Of a stretch of 64,000 nt of DNA, positions 42,594 to 51,804 are shown one piece after another (position 1 is the first letter of the stretch; the number at the start of each line of letters is the position of its first letter). The DNA lies in NCBI GenBank assembly GCA_964478625.1, contig CAYZJH010000003.1:1-64000 (forward strand), written 5' to 3'. Under the pieces are notes generated by a model. It saw only the letters and a program-made list of their open reading frames with translations, was not told the origin of the DNA and did no database searches. The position numbers and the translations under genes were made by a program. The DNA is from SKZT01 sp964478625. GTDB taxonomy: Bacteria > Desulfobacterota > Desulfobacteria > Desulfobacterales > SKZT01.

Positions 42594-43796
42594 ATGGAAT
42601 ATGGAATAAACGGGAAAAATGTTATTTTGGGGGTATGCGGAGGCATTGCTGCCTATAAGGCTGTAGAGCTTTTGAGAGGTTTAAAAAAGCTTGGAGCTTA
42701 TGTTAGGGTCATCATGACAGAGAATGCATCCTGGTTTGTCGGCCCTATGACCTTTCATGCATTATCGGGAGTTCCTGTATTTTCCGGCCTTTTTAAGGAA
42801 GATGATGATACGAGTTTTAAACACATTGAATGGGCCCAAAAGGCTGATATTGCGGTCATCGCCCCTGCAACTGCAAATATGGTCGGTAAGCTGGCAAACG
42901 GTATTGCCGATGATGCGCTAAGTACTTTCATGCTTGCGGTGACATGCCCTAAAATCATTTGCCCATCCATGAATTCCCACATGTATGAAAACCGAGCAGT
43001 GCAGAGAAACCTGGATATTCTGGAATCCGACGGATACATTATCCTTGAGCCTGGTGCTGGAGAATTGGCATGCGGCACCACCGGACCAGGGCGTCTTCCT
43101 GAGCCCGAATTCATTTTAGAACGGATCGTGAGTTTTTTGACCATTAAAGACTTTACGGGAAAAAAGGTTCTTGTTACGGCAGGACCGACCCAGGAACCCA
43201 TGGATCCGGTTCGTTTTGTCAGCAATCCGTCTTCGGGAAAGATGGGTTACGCCATTGCCAGAGCTGCGGAGCACCGGGGGGCTGAGGTGACTCTGGTGAC
43301 AGGACCGACCTATCTTCCGGATCCTGTCAATGTCAGGGTGATTAGGGTACGTACTGCAGAGGAAATGGCATTTGCAGTTTTTTCTCACACGGAAGACTCA
43401 AGTATCATAATAAAAAGTGCGGCTGTTTCAGATTACAGACCCAAAACAAAGTCTTTGCATAAAATTAAAAAGGAAGATGGGGATCTTTTAGTCGAATTTG
43501 AAAGGACTCAGGATATTCTGAAGACCATTGGTGAAAAAAAACAACAACAGATTCTTGTCGGATTTGCTGCAGAGACTCAGGATTTGGAAAAAAATGCCTC
43601 AAAAAAACTTACCGAGAAAAACCTGGATCTTATTGTTGGAAATATAGTCGGCAAACCCGGAACCGGTTTTGGCTCGGAAACGAACCAGGTGATGTTTTTT
43701 TATCGAAACGGTGATTCCGAGTCTCTGGATCCCATGGAAAAGGATAAGGTTGCACACGCCTTGTTAGACAGAATAAAAAAGTTAAACAGCACCTGA
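42594..43796 (+). CDS. coaBC: Bifunctional phosphopantothenoylcysteine decarboxylase/phosphopantothenate-cysteine ligase
   Basis: Two steps of coenzyme A synthesis in one protein (400 residues). The CoaC half has the flavoprotein fold (VCGGIAAYKAVELLR), the catalytic His in FKHIEWA, and the PSMNSHMYENR substrate clamp followed by the GTTGPGRLPEP loop. The CoaB half begins KVLVTAGPTQEPMDPVRFVSNPSSGKMGYA, with VGFAAETQ later. No ribosome site is evident before ATG 42594, and this is the only early Met. It is followed by the uracil-DNA glycosylase gene after 10 bases. Confidence 0.96.
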   Translation: MEYGINGKNVILGVCGGIAAYKAVELLRGLKKLGAYVRVIMTENASWFVGPMTFHALSGVPVFSGLFKEDDDTSFKHIEWAQKADIAVIAPATANMVGKLANGIADDALSTFMLAVTCPKIICPSMNSHMYENRAVQRNLDILESDGYIILEPGAGELACGTTGPGRLPEPEFILERIVSFLTIKDFTGKKVLVTAGPTQEPMDPVRFVSNPSSGKMGYAIARAAEHRGAEVTLVTGPTYLPDPVNVRVIRVRTAEEMAFAVFSHTEDSSIIIKSAAVSDYRPKTKSLHKIKKEDGDLLVEFERTQDILKTIGEKKQQQILVGFAAETQDLEKNASKKLTEKNLDLIVGNIVGKPGTGFGSETNQVMFFYRNGDSESLDPMEKDKVAHALLDRIKKLNST

Positions 43797-43806
43797 AAGA
43801 TAAGCA

Positions 43807-44514
43807 TTGCACAACCCTTTTAATAATCCCATAGCGGAGATAACCGAAGAACTGATCAATACACTCCGGTTTATGGCACAAATCGGGTGCAAAGGGTTTG
43901 ATCCTTCAGAAAAGACACTTCAAACCCTTGAAGACTGGTCATCAGGAAAAATAAATGACCAACCCGAAACCCTGGGGCAAATCCAGAGTGACTTGGGAGA
44001 CTGCCGGAGATGTAAACTTTGGAGAGGCCGAACCAATATCGTTTTTGGAGCCGGTAACCCTCATGCGCGACTGGTATTTGTGGGTGAAGGTCCAGGATAT
44101 GATGAAGACCGGCAGGGACAACCATTTGTCGGCAAGGCAGGACAATTGCTTTCGAAAATCATCGATGCAATGAAACTGTCCCGCGAACGGGTCTATATTT
44201 GTAACGTAATTAAATGCCGTCCTCCTGAAAATAGAAACCCTGAGCCTGATGAAATCAAGGCATGTTTTCCTTTTTTGAAGAGGCAACTGGATGCTGTTTC
44301 ACCGGATATCATTTGTACGCTCGGCAGTGTCGCCACAAATAGTCTGTTAGATAAAGAGGTATTTATTTCCAGGGTAAGAGGAAAATTTTTCGAGTTTAAA
44401 GGGATAAAGGTTTTGCCGACTTATCATCCTGCCTATTTACTCAGAAATCCGGATAAAAAAAAGGATGTATGGGAGGATGTTCAAAAGATAATGAAATTCT
44501 TAGGTATTAAATAA
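43807..44514 (+). CDS. Uracil-DNA glycosylase, type 4 (4Fe-4S)
   Basis: Family 4 UDG (about 235 residues) that removes uracil from DNA. The four cluster cysteines can be placed: two in GDCRRCKLW and two more around CRPPENRNPEPDEIKAC. The catalytic region is VGEGPGYDEDRQGQPFVGKAG, and the C-terminal HPAYLLRNP is the usual phosphate-loop motif. TTG at 43807, with GAAAG about 8 bases before it, is the most upstream plausible start; an ATG at 43873 would give a shorter N-terminus. The extra 60 N-terminal residues are not part of the catalytic core. It is coupled with coaBC. Confidence 0.9.
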   Translation: MHNPFNNPIAEITEELINTLRFMAQIGCKGFDPSEKTLQTLEDWSSGKINDQPETLGQIQSDLGDCRRCKLWRGRTNIVFGAGNPHARLVFVGEGPGYDEDRQGQPFVGKAGQLLSKIIDAMKLSRERVYICNVIKCRPPENRNPEPDEIKACFPFLKRQLDAVSPDIICTLGSVATNSLLDKEVFISRVRGKFFEFKGIKVLPTYHPAYLLRNPDKKKDVWEDVQKIMKFLGIK

Positions 44515-44625
44515 CTATTTTCAAATAGGAAGCAAATTTTGCTGAAATAAAAAATAAGGGTAAAAACAATACAAAATATTCAATATTTTTCTGTTGCACC
44601 GGAGTAGGTTTTAAATGTTACCCTA

Positions 44626-44654
44626 TTGACAAATCATGAAAAAATGGTTTATTT
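44626..44654 (+). promoter_or_regulatory. Candidate promoter in an AT-rich gap
   Basis: The 328-base gap 44515-44842 is strongly AT-rich. TTGACA (44626-44631) is a perfect -35 hexamer, with TTTATT (44648-44653, 4 of 6) 16 bases further on. A later TATAGT (44698-44703) could be an alternative -10. The Rho-N-domain gene starts about 190 bases downstream. I see no gene in the gap. Confidence 0.4.
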
Positions 44655-44776
44655 CAAATTTTTTTGAAGAATTGAAAAATTTTTAAAATTGAATGGTTAT
44701 AGTATTTGATAATTTATTTTAAGCAAATGAAGATGGTAAAATAAATCATCAACGTTGTTGTTCAGTTAATATAAAA

Positions 44777-44815
44777 AAGCGGGGGCTTTTCAAATAGCCT
44801 CCGCTTGTGCTTTTT
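44777..44815 (+). terminator. Leader terminator/attenuator before the Rho-N-domain gene
   Basis: An 11-bp stem, AAGCGGGGGCT (44777-44787) with AGCCTCCGCTT (44796-44806) and one G-U pair, has an 8-base loop and is followed by GTGCTTTTT. It stands 28 bases before a gene start, so it may terminate upstream transcription or act as an attenuator of that gene. Confidence 0.6.
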
Positions 44816-44842
44816 ACACTATACAAGGAGGCTGTTTGAGAC

Positions 44843-45169
44843 ATGGGAGGCAAAAAAAAAGAAGTTAAAGAAAAACCCCTGGAAAAAATGACTGCAACCG
44901 AACTTCGTACTTTGGCCATGGAAATTCCCGGTATCGTAGGCGTGCATGGCATGAATAAAAATGAACTTATTGGTGAAATTAAGACGGCACGGGGGATTTC
45001 AGAAGGTTCAGATAAAAAAACAAGCGGTAAAGTGCGTGAAATAAAAAAGAAAATTCGGGACCTTAAGGCCAAACGTGAAGGATTTCTTGATGCTGAGAAT
45101 CACAAAATGGCTGCTCTATACCGAAAAAGAATTATCCGACTGAAAAAGAAGACTCGAAGGGTCGATTAA
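44843..45169 (+). CDS. Rho termination factor N-terminal domain protein
   Basis: A 108-residue protein. Residues about 15-50 (KMTATELRTLAMEIPGIVGVHGMNKNELIGEI) match the SAP-like Rho N-terminal domain, here without the ATPase part of Rho. The C-terminal half is a very basic coiled segment (KIRDLKAKREGFLDAENHKMAALYRKRIIRLKKKTRR), suitable for nucleic acid binding. Its length and charge suggest a small RNA/DNA-binding protein. AAGGAGG (44825-44831) is 11 bases before the ATG. The hairpin just upstream may regulate it. It precedes the HAD gene by 9 bases. Confidence 0.75.
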   Translation: MGGKKKEVKEKPLEKMTATELRTLAMEIPGIVGVHGMNKNELIGEIKTARGISEGSDKKTSGKVREIKKKIRDLKAKREGFLDAENHKMAALYRKRIIRLKKKTRRVD

Positions 45170-45178
45170 CTGGGGGTT

Positions 45179-45790
45179 ATGGCAAAAAAATTAAGGAGTT
45201 GTGCCGGAAAAGGGAGTTTGAAAATCGATCCCGCATCATTAGCCTTTGATGTTGATGGGGTCTGTGCAGACACCATGGGGCTTTTTCTTGATATACTCAA
45301 AGAGGAATACCGTATTAGTCATATCCGCTATGAAGACATTACCTGCTATGCATTGGAAGAATGCCTTCAATTGGATCGAAATTTTATTTCGGAAGTGATT
45401 TCAAAAATATTGGAAGGAAACTACACATCCGAATTGAAACCTATTCATGGGGCCATGGAAGTTTTGGCGCGCATCGGTATCAGGCAAAGTCCCCTGGTTT
45501 TTGTCACAGCACGACCATATCCGGGCCCTATCGATGAATGGTTAAAAAAGTTCTTGCATTTGGAATCAGAACAGATTGATATTTCTGCTACCGGTTCTTT
45601 TGAGGCAAAAACGGAAATTCTGATCAAGAAAAATAAATCTTATTTCCTGGAGGATCGGTTAGATACTTGTTATGCGCTTTGGAATGCCGGAATCACTCCT
45701 CTTGTATTCAGGCAACCCTGGAATCAGGAGCCGCATCCTTTCATTGAGGTAAGAGACTGGGATGAGCTTGAAAAAATGATTGCGTTTTAA
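45179..45790 (+). CDS. HAD-superfamily hydrolase, 5'-nucleotidase-like
   Basis: A 203-residue HAD phosphatase. Motif I is LAFDVDGVCAD (both Asp residues), motif II is FVTARPY (Thr), motif III Lys is in AKTEILIKKNK, and motif IV is FLEDRLDTC (Glu/Asp). This set resembles the 5'(3')-deoxyribonucleotidase group, but I cannot specify the substrate. A GGGGG ribosome site is just ahead of ATG 45179. It is 6 bases upstream of xerC and probably co-transcribed with it. Confidence 0.82.
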   Translation: MAKKLRSCAGKGSLKIDPASLAFDVDGVCADTMGLFLDILKEEYRISHIRYEDITCYALEECLQLDRNFISEVISKILEGNYTSELKPIHGAMEVLARIGIRQSPLVFVTARPYPGPIDEWLKKFLHLESEQIDISATGSFEAKTEILIKKNKSYFLEDRLDTCYALWNAGITPLVFRQPWNQEPHPFIEVRDWDELEKMIAF

Positions 45791-45796
45791 AACCGG

Positions 45797-46729
45797 ATGA
45801 TTACCATAATGAGTTCAAGTATCAGACAATTGATGGATTCTTTTATAGAAAGCCTTTCCAGTGAAAAAGGGTATTCCTTAAATACATGCAGGGCTTATAA
45901 GCGGGATTTGGAGGAATTTTATCAATATTTAAAATCTGAAATGGCTGAAAACCTCGGCCCGGCGAAAAGTCCTGATTTGGATTCGGTCACTTCTTTAACG
46001 ATTCGAGGGTTTCTGGGAGTTTTATACAAAAAGAATAAAAAAGCCACAACGGCTCGTAAGCTTTCAACGATTCGTTCTTTTTTCAGATATTTGATCAAAA
46101 AAGGCCATATTCGAATCAGCCCTGCCCAAATGATTGCGACGCCCAAACGGGAAAAAACAATTCCCGCTTATTTGCCTGTGGATGAGATGTTTCGCTTGCT
46201 CGACCATATAAAAACAAATGATCTTTTGGGAATTCGAAACAGAGCCATTTTTGAATTGCTCTATTCCACCGGTATCCGGGTTTCTGAGGTTGCGGGACTT
46301 AATGTTTCCGATATTGATTTCAGCAAAAGACTGGTTCGTGTGCTGGGAAAAGGGAATAAAGAAAGAGTGGTTCCGGTTGGAAAAAAAGCGATTTCATTCA
46401 TCAAATCCTACAGAGAACGACTAGAGGTGGAGAAGGGGGTGCCTGTCAACATGGGGCCTCTTTTTTTAAACAACACCAAAGGGCGTTTGACAACTAGATC
46501 TATCAGTCGGATTCTGGAAAAAATCGTTAAAGAATGTGCACTGTTGACACCGGTTTCTCCTCATGGGCTGAGACACTCTTTTGCAACCCATATGCTTGAT
46601 GCCGGGGCGGATTTGAGGGTTGTTCAGGAGTTGCTGGGACATAAGAGCCTATCGACAACACAAAGGTATACCCATGTCAGTATTGATAAACTGATGGAGA
46701 CCTATGACAAGACCCATCCTAGACGTTAA
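45797..46729 (+). CDS. xerC: Tyrosine recombinase XerC
   Basis: Site-specific recombinase (about 310 residues) that resolves chromosome dimers at dif with a partner XerD. The SAM-like N-terminal domain covers SLNTCRAYKRDLEEFYQYL. The catalytic residues are visible: Arg in STGIRVSEVAGL, Lys in LGKGNKERVVP, His/Arg in PHGLRHSFATHML, His in LGHKSLSTTQ and Tyr in RYTHV. The gene order xerC-hslV-hslU is the same as codV-clpQ-clpY in Bacillus. The start is ATG 45797 or 45809; neither has a clear ribosome site. Confidence 0.94.
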   Translation: MITIMSSSIRQLMDSFIESLSSEKGYSLNTCRAYKRDLEEFYQYLKSEMAENLGPAKSPDLDSVTSLTIRGFLGVLYKKNKKATTARKLSTIRSFFRYLIKKGHIRISPAQMIATPKREKTIPAYLPVDEMFRLLDHIKTNDLLGIRNRAIFELLYSTGIRVSEVAGLNVSDIDFSKRLVRVLGKGNKERVVPVGKKAISFIKSYRERLEVEKGVPVNMGPLFLNNTKGRLTTRSISRILEKIVKECALLTPVSPHGLRHSFATHMLDAGADLRVVQELLGHKSLSTTQRYTHVSIDKLMETYDKTHPRR

Positions 46730-46783
46730 TCGATTCGGAATAAAAATTTGATTCCATTTAATGCAAGTTTAGGAGAGCAGGCG

Positions 46784-47314
46784 ATGAATTATCACGGTAC
46801 AACCATACTGGCTGTGAGAAAAAATGGAAAAATTGCAGTTGCAGGAGATGGTCAGGTGACTTTAAATGATACGGTCATCAAACATCATGCCAAAAAGGTT
46901 CGGAAAATCTATAATGATCAGATTATTGTGGGATTTGCCGGTGCTACTGCCGACGCATTTAATCTGTACGATAAATTCGAGGCCAAACTCGAACGGTACA
47001 ATGGCAATTTAACCCGAAGTGCGGTAGAGCTTGCCAGGGATTGGAGAACCGATAAGTATCTTCGCCGCCTGGAAGCTGTCCTGATTGCTGTGGACAAGAC
47101 CAACATGTTTCTTATTTCCGGAAATGGTGATGTGATCGAGCCTGATGAAGACATTATCGGTATCGGATCAGGAGGAACAGCAGCCAGAGCTGCTGCCGCA
47201 GCACTTATAAAACATAGCGACCTGGATGCAAAACGTATTGTTGAAGAATCCATGGCTATTGCAGCATCTCTTTGCATTTATACCAACAATTGGTTTGTTG
47301 TTGAAGAACTATAA
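46784..47314 (+). CDS. hslV: ATP-dependent protease subunit HslV
   Basis: Proteasome-like threonine protease (176 residues) that forms a double hexamer with HslU. The N-terminal segment is MNYHGTTILAVRKNGKIAVAGDGQVTL, in which the TT pair corresponds to the catalytic Thr1 of E. coli HslV; five residues must be removed to expose it. Lys in RKNGK and the Gly/Asp in GDGQ complete the core site, and GSGGTAARAAAAAL is present in the C-terminal half. ATG 46784 is chosen, since AGGAGAG lies about 6 bases before it; the open frame extends upstream to 46748 without a ribosome site. Confidence 0.97.
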   Translation: MNYHGTTILAVRKNGKIAVAGDGQVTLNDTVIKHHAKKVRKIYNDQIIVGFAGATADAFNLYDKFEAKLERYNGNLTRSAVELARDWRTDKYLRRLEAVLIAVDKTNMFLISGNGDVIEPDEDIIGIGSGGTAARAAAAALIKHSDLDAKRIVEESMAIAASLCIYTNNWFVVEEL

Positions 47315-47352
47315 AACCATTTTTCAACACTGAACGACAAACGGAAAATATC

Positions 47353-48726
47353 ATGAGTGACCTGAAACCTGCTGAAATCGTAAAAGAACTAGACAAATAT
47401 ATCATTGGACAGCAAAAGGCGAAACGTTCGGTGGCCATTGCTTTGCGAAACCGATGGCGTCGTCGTCATGTGGAAGAGCAACTCAGAGATGAGATCGCCC
47501 CCAAAAACATTATTTTAATCGGACCCACCGGAGTCGGTAAAACCGAAATCTCCAGAAGGCTCTCCAAATTAACGGATTCGCCCTTTGCAAAAGTCGAGGC
47601 ATCCAAATTTACCGAAGTCGGCTACGTAGGTCGGGATGTCGAATCCATGGTCAGAGATCTTTTGGAGCTTACTGTCAATGATCTCAAAGCAAGGGAACAA
47701 GAGGCGGTACGGGAGAAGGCTGGACGTATTGCCGAGGAGCGCATGCTCGATATCCTGTTGCCCAAGACCGGAGGACAATCTCAAGGCAAAAGTGAAAACA
47801 CCGGAGAAACCGCATTTGAAGTTGTGACCCATAATCCTGATGAGGCTCAGGGAACCCGTGAAAAACTGAGAGGTATGCTTCGCAAAGGGAAACTCGATGA
47901 GCGTTATGTGGACCTGGACCTTCCGGATCGATCCATGCCTATGGTGGAAATTTTTTCAAATGTGGGTATGGAGGAAATGGGCATCAATTTTAAGGATATG
48001 TTCAGCAATATTCTTCCAAAAACCAGCAAGCGTCGCAAGGTCAAAATCAAAGAAGGGATGAAAATTCTCGCCCAAGAAGAAGCTCAAAATCTTGTAGACT
48101 TAGATAAAGTCATCAGCCAGGCGATTGTTAAGGTGGAACAATATGGAATCATATTTTTAGATGAGATTGATAAAATTGCAGGAAAGGATCATACCCATGG
48201 TCCTGATGTATCCCGTGAGGGGGTGCAAAGAGATCTGCTACCCATTGTTGAAGGGAGTGTGGTCAATACGAAATATGGTCCGGTAAAGACGGATCACATT
48301 TTGTTTATCGCCTCCGGAGCATTTCATACGGTTAAACCATCAGATCTGATTCCGGAATTGCAAGGAAGGTTTCCAATCCGTGTCGAGTTGGACTCATTGG
48401 GTTACAAGGAATTTATCCGGATTTTAACCGAACCTAAGAATGCCCTTCTTCTTCAATACGTCGCTATGCTGCGAACCGAAGGCGTTGATGTTTCTTTCAC
48501 CGACGATGCTGTGGAGGAGATTTCCCGAATGGCCGAAGAGGTCAATACGGCTACTGAAAACATTGGTGCCCGGCGACTTCATACTCTTATGGAATATCTG
48601 TTGGAAGATATCCTTTTTGATGCTCCGGATGTTTCTGAAAAAAAAGTCAACATCGATAAAGCCTATGTCCAGAACAAACTTAAGGATATTAAGGAAAACG
48701 AAGATTTAAGCCGGTATATCCTTTAG
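47353..48726 (+). CDS. hslU: ATP-dependent protease ATPase subunit HslU
   Basis: AAA+ unfoldase (457 residues) that feeds substrates to HslV. Walker A is GPTGVGKT (57-64), the pore motif follows at GYVGRD (in the TEVGYVGRDVE stretch), Walker B is GIIFLDEIDKIA, and the intermediate domain is present between about 110 and 240. Sensor 2 lies in ENIGARRLHTLME, and the C-terminal LSRYIL tail that inserts into HslV is intact. It starts 38 bases after hslV. Confidence 0.98.
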   Translation: MSDLKPAEIVKELDKYIIGQQKAKRSVAIALRNRWRRRHVEEQLRDEIAPKNIILIGPTGVGKTEISRRLSKLTDSPFAKVEASKFTEVGYVGRDVESMVRDLLELTVNDLKAREQEAVREKAGRIAEERMLDILLPKTGGQSQGKSENTGETAFEVVTHNPDEAQGTREKLRGMLRKGKLDERYVDLDLPDRSMPMVEIFSNVGMEEMGINFKDMFSNILPKTSKRRKVKIKEGMKILAQEEAQNLVDLDKVISQAIVKVEQYGIIFLDEIDKIAGKDHTHGPDVSREGVQRDLLPIVEGSVVNTKYGPVKTDHILFIASGAFHTVKPSDLIPELQGRFPIRVELDSLGYKEFIRILTEPKNALLLQYVAMLRTEGVDVSFTDDAVEEISRMAEEVNTATENIGARRLHTLMEYLLEDILFDAPDVSEKKVNIDKAYVQNKLKDIKENEDLSRYIL

Positions 48727-48791
48727 AAGGATTGTTTTCCTGCTGTTCCGTGATTTTAAAAAAATTAAACTGATACACAAAAGCAGATGAA

Positions 48792-49664
48792 ATGACTCAG
48801 ATTGCAGACATACTCATTGAAGCGTTGCCGTATATCCGGCATTTTTATGGGATGACCATCGTTATCAAATATGGCGGCCACGCCATGGTGGATGAACAGC
48901 TGAAGCAGGATTTTGCTAACGATATCGTATTGTTGAAATATATAGGGATTAATCCCGTGGTCGTTCATGGAGGAGGACCTCAGATAAATTCAGTAATGGA
49001 TCAAATGGGGATTCGACCTCAATTTGTCCGGGGTATGCGGCTTACCGATGAACGAACCATGGATGTTGTAGAGATGGTTCTTGGCGGGAAGGTCAACAAG
49101 TCCATTGTCGCCCAGATCAATAAACAGGGAGGTCGTGCCGTAGGCTTGAGTGGAAAGGACGGGGGACTGATATTGGCGAAAAAGCATTTTATCATGTATC
49201 AGGAAGATGAAAACAAACCTCCGGAGATCATTGATCCGGGCCTTGTGGGCGAAGTGATCCGCATTGACCCCGATATTATCAATACACTTTCCCGCAAGGG
49301 GTTTATTCCAGTGATTGCTCCGGTGGGGTCCGGAGAATCGGGTGAAACCTTCAATATAAACGCCGACCTTGTTGCCGGAAAAATTGCCTCGGCACTTTCG
49401 GCCGGCCGATTGATTCTTTTAACCGATGTTGACGGTGTGATGGATAATTCAGGACACCTGGTTTCTTCCATCAATTCGGATACTGTCGGAAAAATGATCG
49501 GTGAAAAGCAAATAGTCGGGGGTATGATTCCTAAAATTGAATTTGCCTTGGATGCACTAAGAAACGGAGTGGCAAAGGTACAGATCATTAATGGTAAAAA
49601 ACGACATGCGCTTCTTTTGGAACTTTTTACCCATAAAGGCATTGGAACGGAAGTGACACTATGA
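48792..49664 (+). CDS. argB: Acetylglutamate kinase
   Basis: Phosphorylates N-acetyl-L-glutamate, the second step of arginine synthesis (290 residues). Landmarks are the YGGHAMVDEQL phosphate loop, VHGGGPQINSVM, the GKVNKSIVAQINKQGGRAVGLSGKDGG region, and VLLTDVDGVM-like LLTDVDGVMD with GGMIPKIE for ATP. The N-terminal helix (MTQIADILIEALPYIRHFYG) is of the kind that mediates hexamer formation and feedback inhibition by arginine. It overlaps argD by 4 bases. It is the first gene of argBDFGH. Confidence 0.97.
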   Translation: MTQIADILIEALPYIRHFYGMTIVIKYGGHAMVDEQLKQDFANDIVLLKYIGINPVVVHGGGPQINSVMDQMGIRPQFVRGMRLTDERTMDVVEMVLGGKVNKSIVAQINKQGGRAVGLSGKDGGLILAKKHFIMYQEDENKPPEIIDPGLVGEVIRIDPDIINTLSRKGFIPVIAPVGSGESGETFNINADLVAGKIASALSAGRLILLTDVDGVMDNSGHLVSSINSDTVGKMIGEKQIVGGMIPKIEFALDALRNGVAKVQIINGKKRHALLLELFTHKGIGTEVTL

Positions 49665-50839
49665 CAGAAAATATCATGTTACATTCCGACCAGATCATGG
49701 CTACAACCTATAAACGATTTCCGGTGGTTTTGACTCGTGGTCAGGGATGTAAAGTTTGGGATCATAACGGAAATTCCTATACGGACTTTGTAGCCGGTAT
49801 TGCGGTTTGCAATCTGGGCCACGTTCATCCGGAAGTTACCAAAGCCCTGTGTGAGCAGGCAAATTCTCTATGGCATGTATCCAATCTTTTTTATACTGAA
49901 CCTCAGGTCAAACTTGCCGAATGGCTCGTTGAAAACAGTTTTGCCGACCGCGTGTTTTTTGGAAACAGTGGGGCTGAAGCCAATGAAGCTGCGATAAAGC
50001 TTGCCAGAAAATATTACAAGATCATAGGGAAACCTGAAAAATACCGGATAATATCCATGGAGAAATCATTTCATGGCCGAACCATGGCTACCCTTTCGGC
50101 AACTGGTCAGGCCAAAGTCAGGGAGGGATTTGATCCGGTTCTGGAAGGTTTTGATTTTGTTCCTTTTAATGACATTGGAGCCGTAAAAGAAAAAATCGGA
50201 CCTCAGACCTGCGCCGTCCTTGTTGAACCGATCCAGGGGGAAGGGGGCATAAGAACGCCGAAAGAAGGTTATATAGAGTCTTTAAGGCAAATTTGCGATG
50301 AGAATGGCATATTGCTGATCTTTGATGAAATTCAGACGGGCATGGGCCGAACAGGCAAGCTTTTTTGCTACCAGCATTTCGAAATTGAACCGGATATCAT
50401 GACGTTGGCGAAAGCCCTTGGAAATGGGCTTCCCATAGGAGCCATGCTTGCCAGCGAAAAAATTGCTCAGGCATTTCAGCCGGGTTCCCATGCTTCAACC
50501 TTCGGCGGTAGTCCTCTGGTAACCGCGGCTGCGCTGGAAGTCGTTCGAACGCTTTCCAGAGAAAATATCATCGAGCATTGCCGCCAGATAGGCAATTATT
50601 TTAAAAACAGGCTGGGGTGGCTAAAAGACCGACATGTTTCTGTGAAAGATGTCCGGGGAATGGGGCTTTTGCTGGGTATGAAAATTGACGGCGACGGCAG
50701 TTCGGTTGTTCATGCGTGCAGAGAAAGGGGATTCCTGATCAACTGTGTACAGGACAACATCCTCAGATTTATTCCTCCATTGATCATCCAAAAAGAAGAT
50801 ATAGATTCGTTGGTAGACTGTTTGGATGAAATTCTGTAA
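49661..50839 (+). CDS. argD: Acetylornithine aminotransferase
   Basis: PLP-dependent class III aminotransferase (392 residues), step four of arginine synthesis and possibly also succinyl-DAP aminotransferase in lysine synthesis. FGNSGAEANEAAIKLARK is the cofactor phosphate site, LIFDEIQTGMGRTGKLF has the cofactor Asp, and the Schiff-base Lys is in TLAKALGNGLPIGAML. The start overlaps argB by ATGA. It ends 18 bases before argF. Confidence 0.96.
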   Translation: MTENIMLHSDQIMATTYKRFPVVLTRGQGCKVWDHNGNSYTDFVAGIAVCNLGHVHPEVTKALCEQANSLWHVSNLFYTEPQVKLAEWLVENSFADRVFFGNSGAEANEAAIKLARKYYKIIGKPEKYRIISMEKSFHGRTMATLSATGQAKVREGFDPVLEGFDFVPFNDIGAVKEKIGPQTCAVLVEPIQGEGGIRTPKEGYIESLRQICDENGILLIFDEIQTGMGRTGKLFCYQHFEIEPDIMTLAKALGNGLPIGAMLASEKIAQAFQPGSHASTFGGSPLVTAAALEVVRTLSRENIIEHCRQIGNYFKNRLGWLKDRHVSVKDVRGMGLLLGMKIDGDGSSVVHACRERGFLINCVQDNILRFIPPLIIQKEDIDSLVDCLDEIL

Positions 50840-50857
50840 TTGAAAGGAGGTGTTATC

Positions 50858-51769
50858 ATGAAAAAAGATATTCTCTCCATTTGGGATTTGACAAAAGACG
50901 ATGTAGACCGCCTGATCAAACGTGCAATCAAGCTGAAGACACTTCAAAAACAGGGGATGAGTGAATACAAATTTTCAGGTAAATCTTTGGGGCTTCTGTT
51001 TGAAAAACATTCCACCAGGACCCGCCTGTCCTTTGAAGCCGCTATGATTCAGCTGGGAGGAACTCCAATATATATCAGCACTGAAACCACTCAGATGGCA
51101 AGGCATGAGCCTGTTAAGGATACCGCTAGAGTTCTCTCGGGATATCTTGATGCGTTGGCCATACGCACCTATTCTCAGGATCTGCTTGAAGAATTTGCAA
51201 TACATTGTACAATCCCGGTGATCAATGCCCTAACCGATCTTTACCATCCTTGCCAGGTCCTCAGTGACCTGATGACGGTTGTGGAATTAAAAGGTCACTA
51301 TGAGAACCTGAAGATTGCCTGGATCGGAGACGGAAACAATATGGCTCACTCCTGGATCAATGCCGCCGCAACCCTTGGATTAAAGCTGGTGTTGGCTTGC
51401 CCGGAACGATATTTGCCCAATCCGGATATTTTACGGAGGGCAAAAAAGCAGGGAATCGGAGACATTTCAGTTACCACGGATCCTGTTTTGGCCATAACCG
51501 ATGCCGATGTTGTCAATACTGATGTCTGGGCCAGCATGGGAATGGAGAAAGAAGCAGAAGAAAGAAAAAAGGTTTTTATACCATATCAGTTGAACCAGGC
51601 ATTACTTGAAAAAGCCAAAAAAGACGCCATTGTACTTCACTGTCTCCCTGCTCACAGGGAAGAGGAAATTACCGATGAGGTACTGGAAGGTTCCCAATCT
51701 GCGGTTTGGGATCAGGCTGAAAACAAACTTCATATGCACAAGGCAATTCTTGAAGCATTAATTCAATAA
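50858..51769 (+). CDS. argF: Ornithine carbamoyltransferase
   Basis: Makes citrulline from ornithine and carbamoyl phosphate (303 residues). The carbamoyl-phosphate motif is FEKHSTRTRLSFEAA (STRTR), with HPCQVLSDLMTV and the ornithine-binding VNTDVWASMG. The catalytic HCLPAHR is at the end. ATG 50858 is chosen, as AAAGGAGG lies 8 bases before it; the in-frame TTG at 50840 lies ahead of this ribosome site. Confidence 0.97.
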   Translation: MKKDILSIWDLTKDDVDRLIKRAIKLKTLQKQGMSEYKFSGKSLGLLFEKHSTRTRLSFEAAMIQLGGTPIYISTETTQMARHEPVKDTARVLSGYLDALAIRTYSQDLLEEFAIHCTIPVINALTDLYHPCQVLSDLMTVVELKGHYENLKIAWIGDGNNMAHSWINAAATLGLKLVLACPERYLPNPDILRRAKKQGIGDISVTTDPVLAITDADVVNTDVWASMGMEKEAEERKKVFIPYQLNQALLEKAKKDAIVLHCLPAHREEEITDEVLEGSQSAVWDQAENKLHMHKAILEALIQ

Positions 51770-51804
51770 TCTAAAATTGTTGCAGAAACGGGAGACTCAA
51801 TAGC

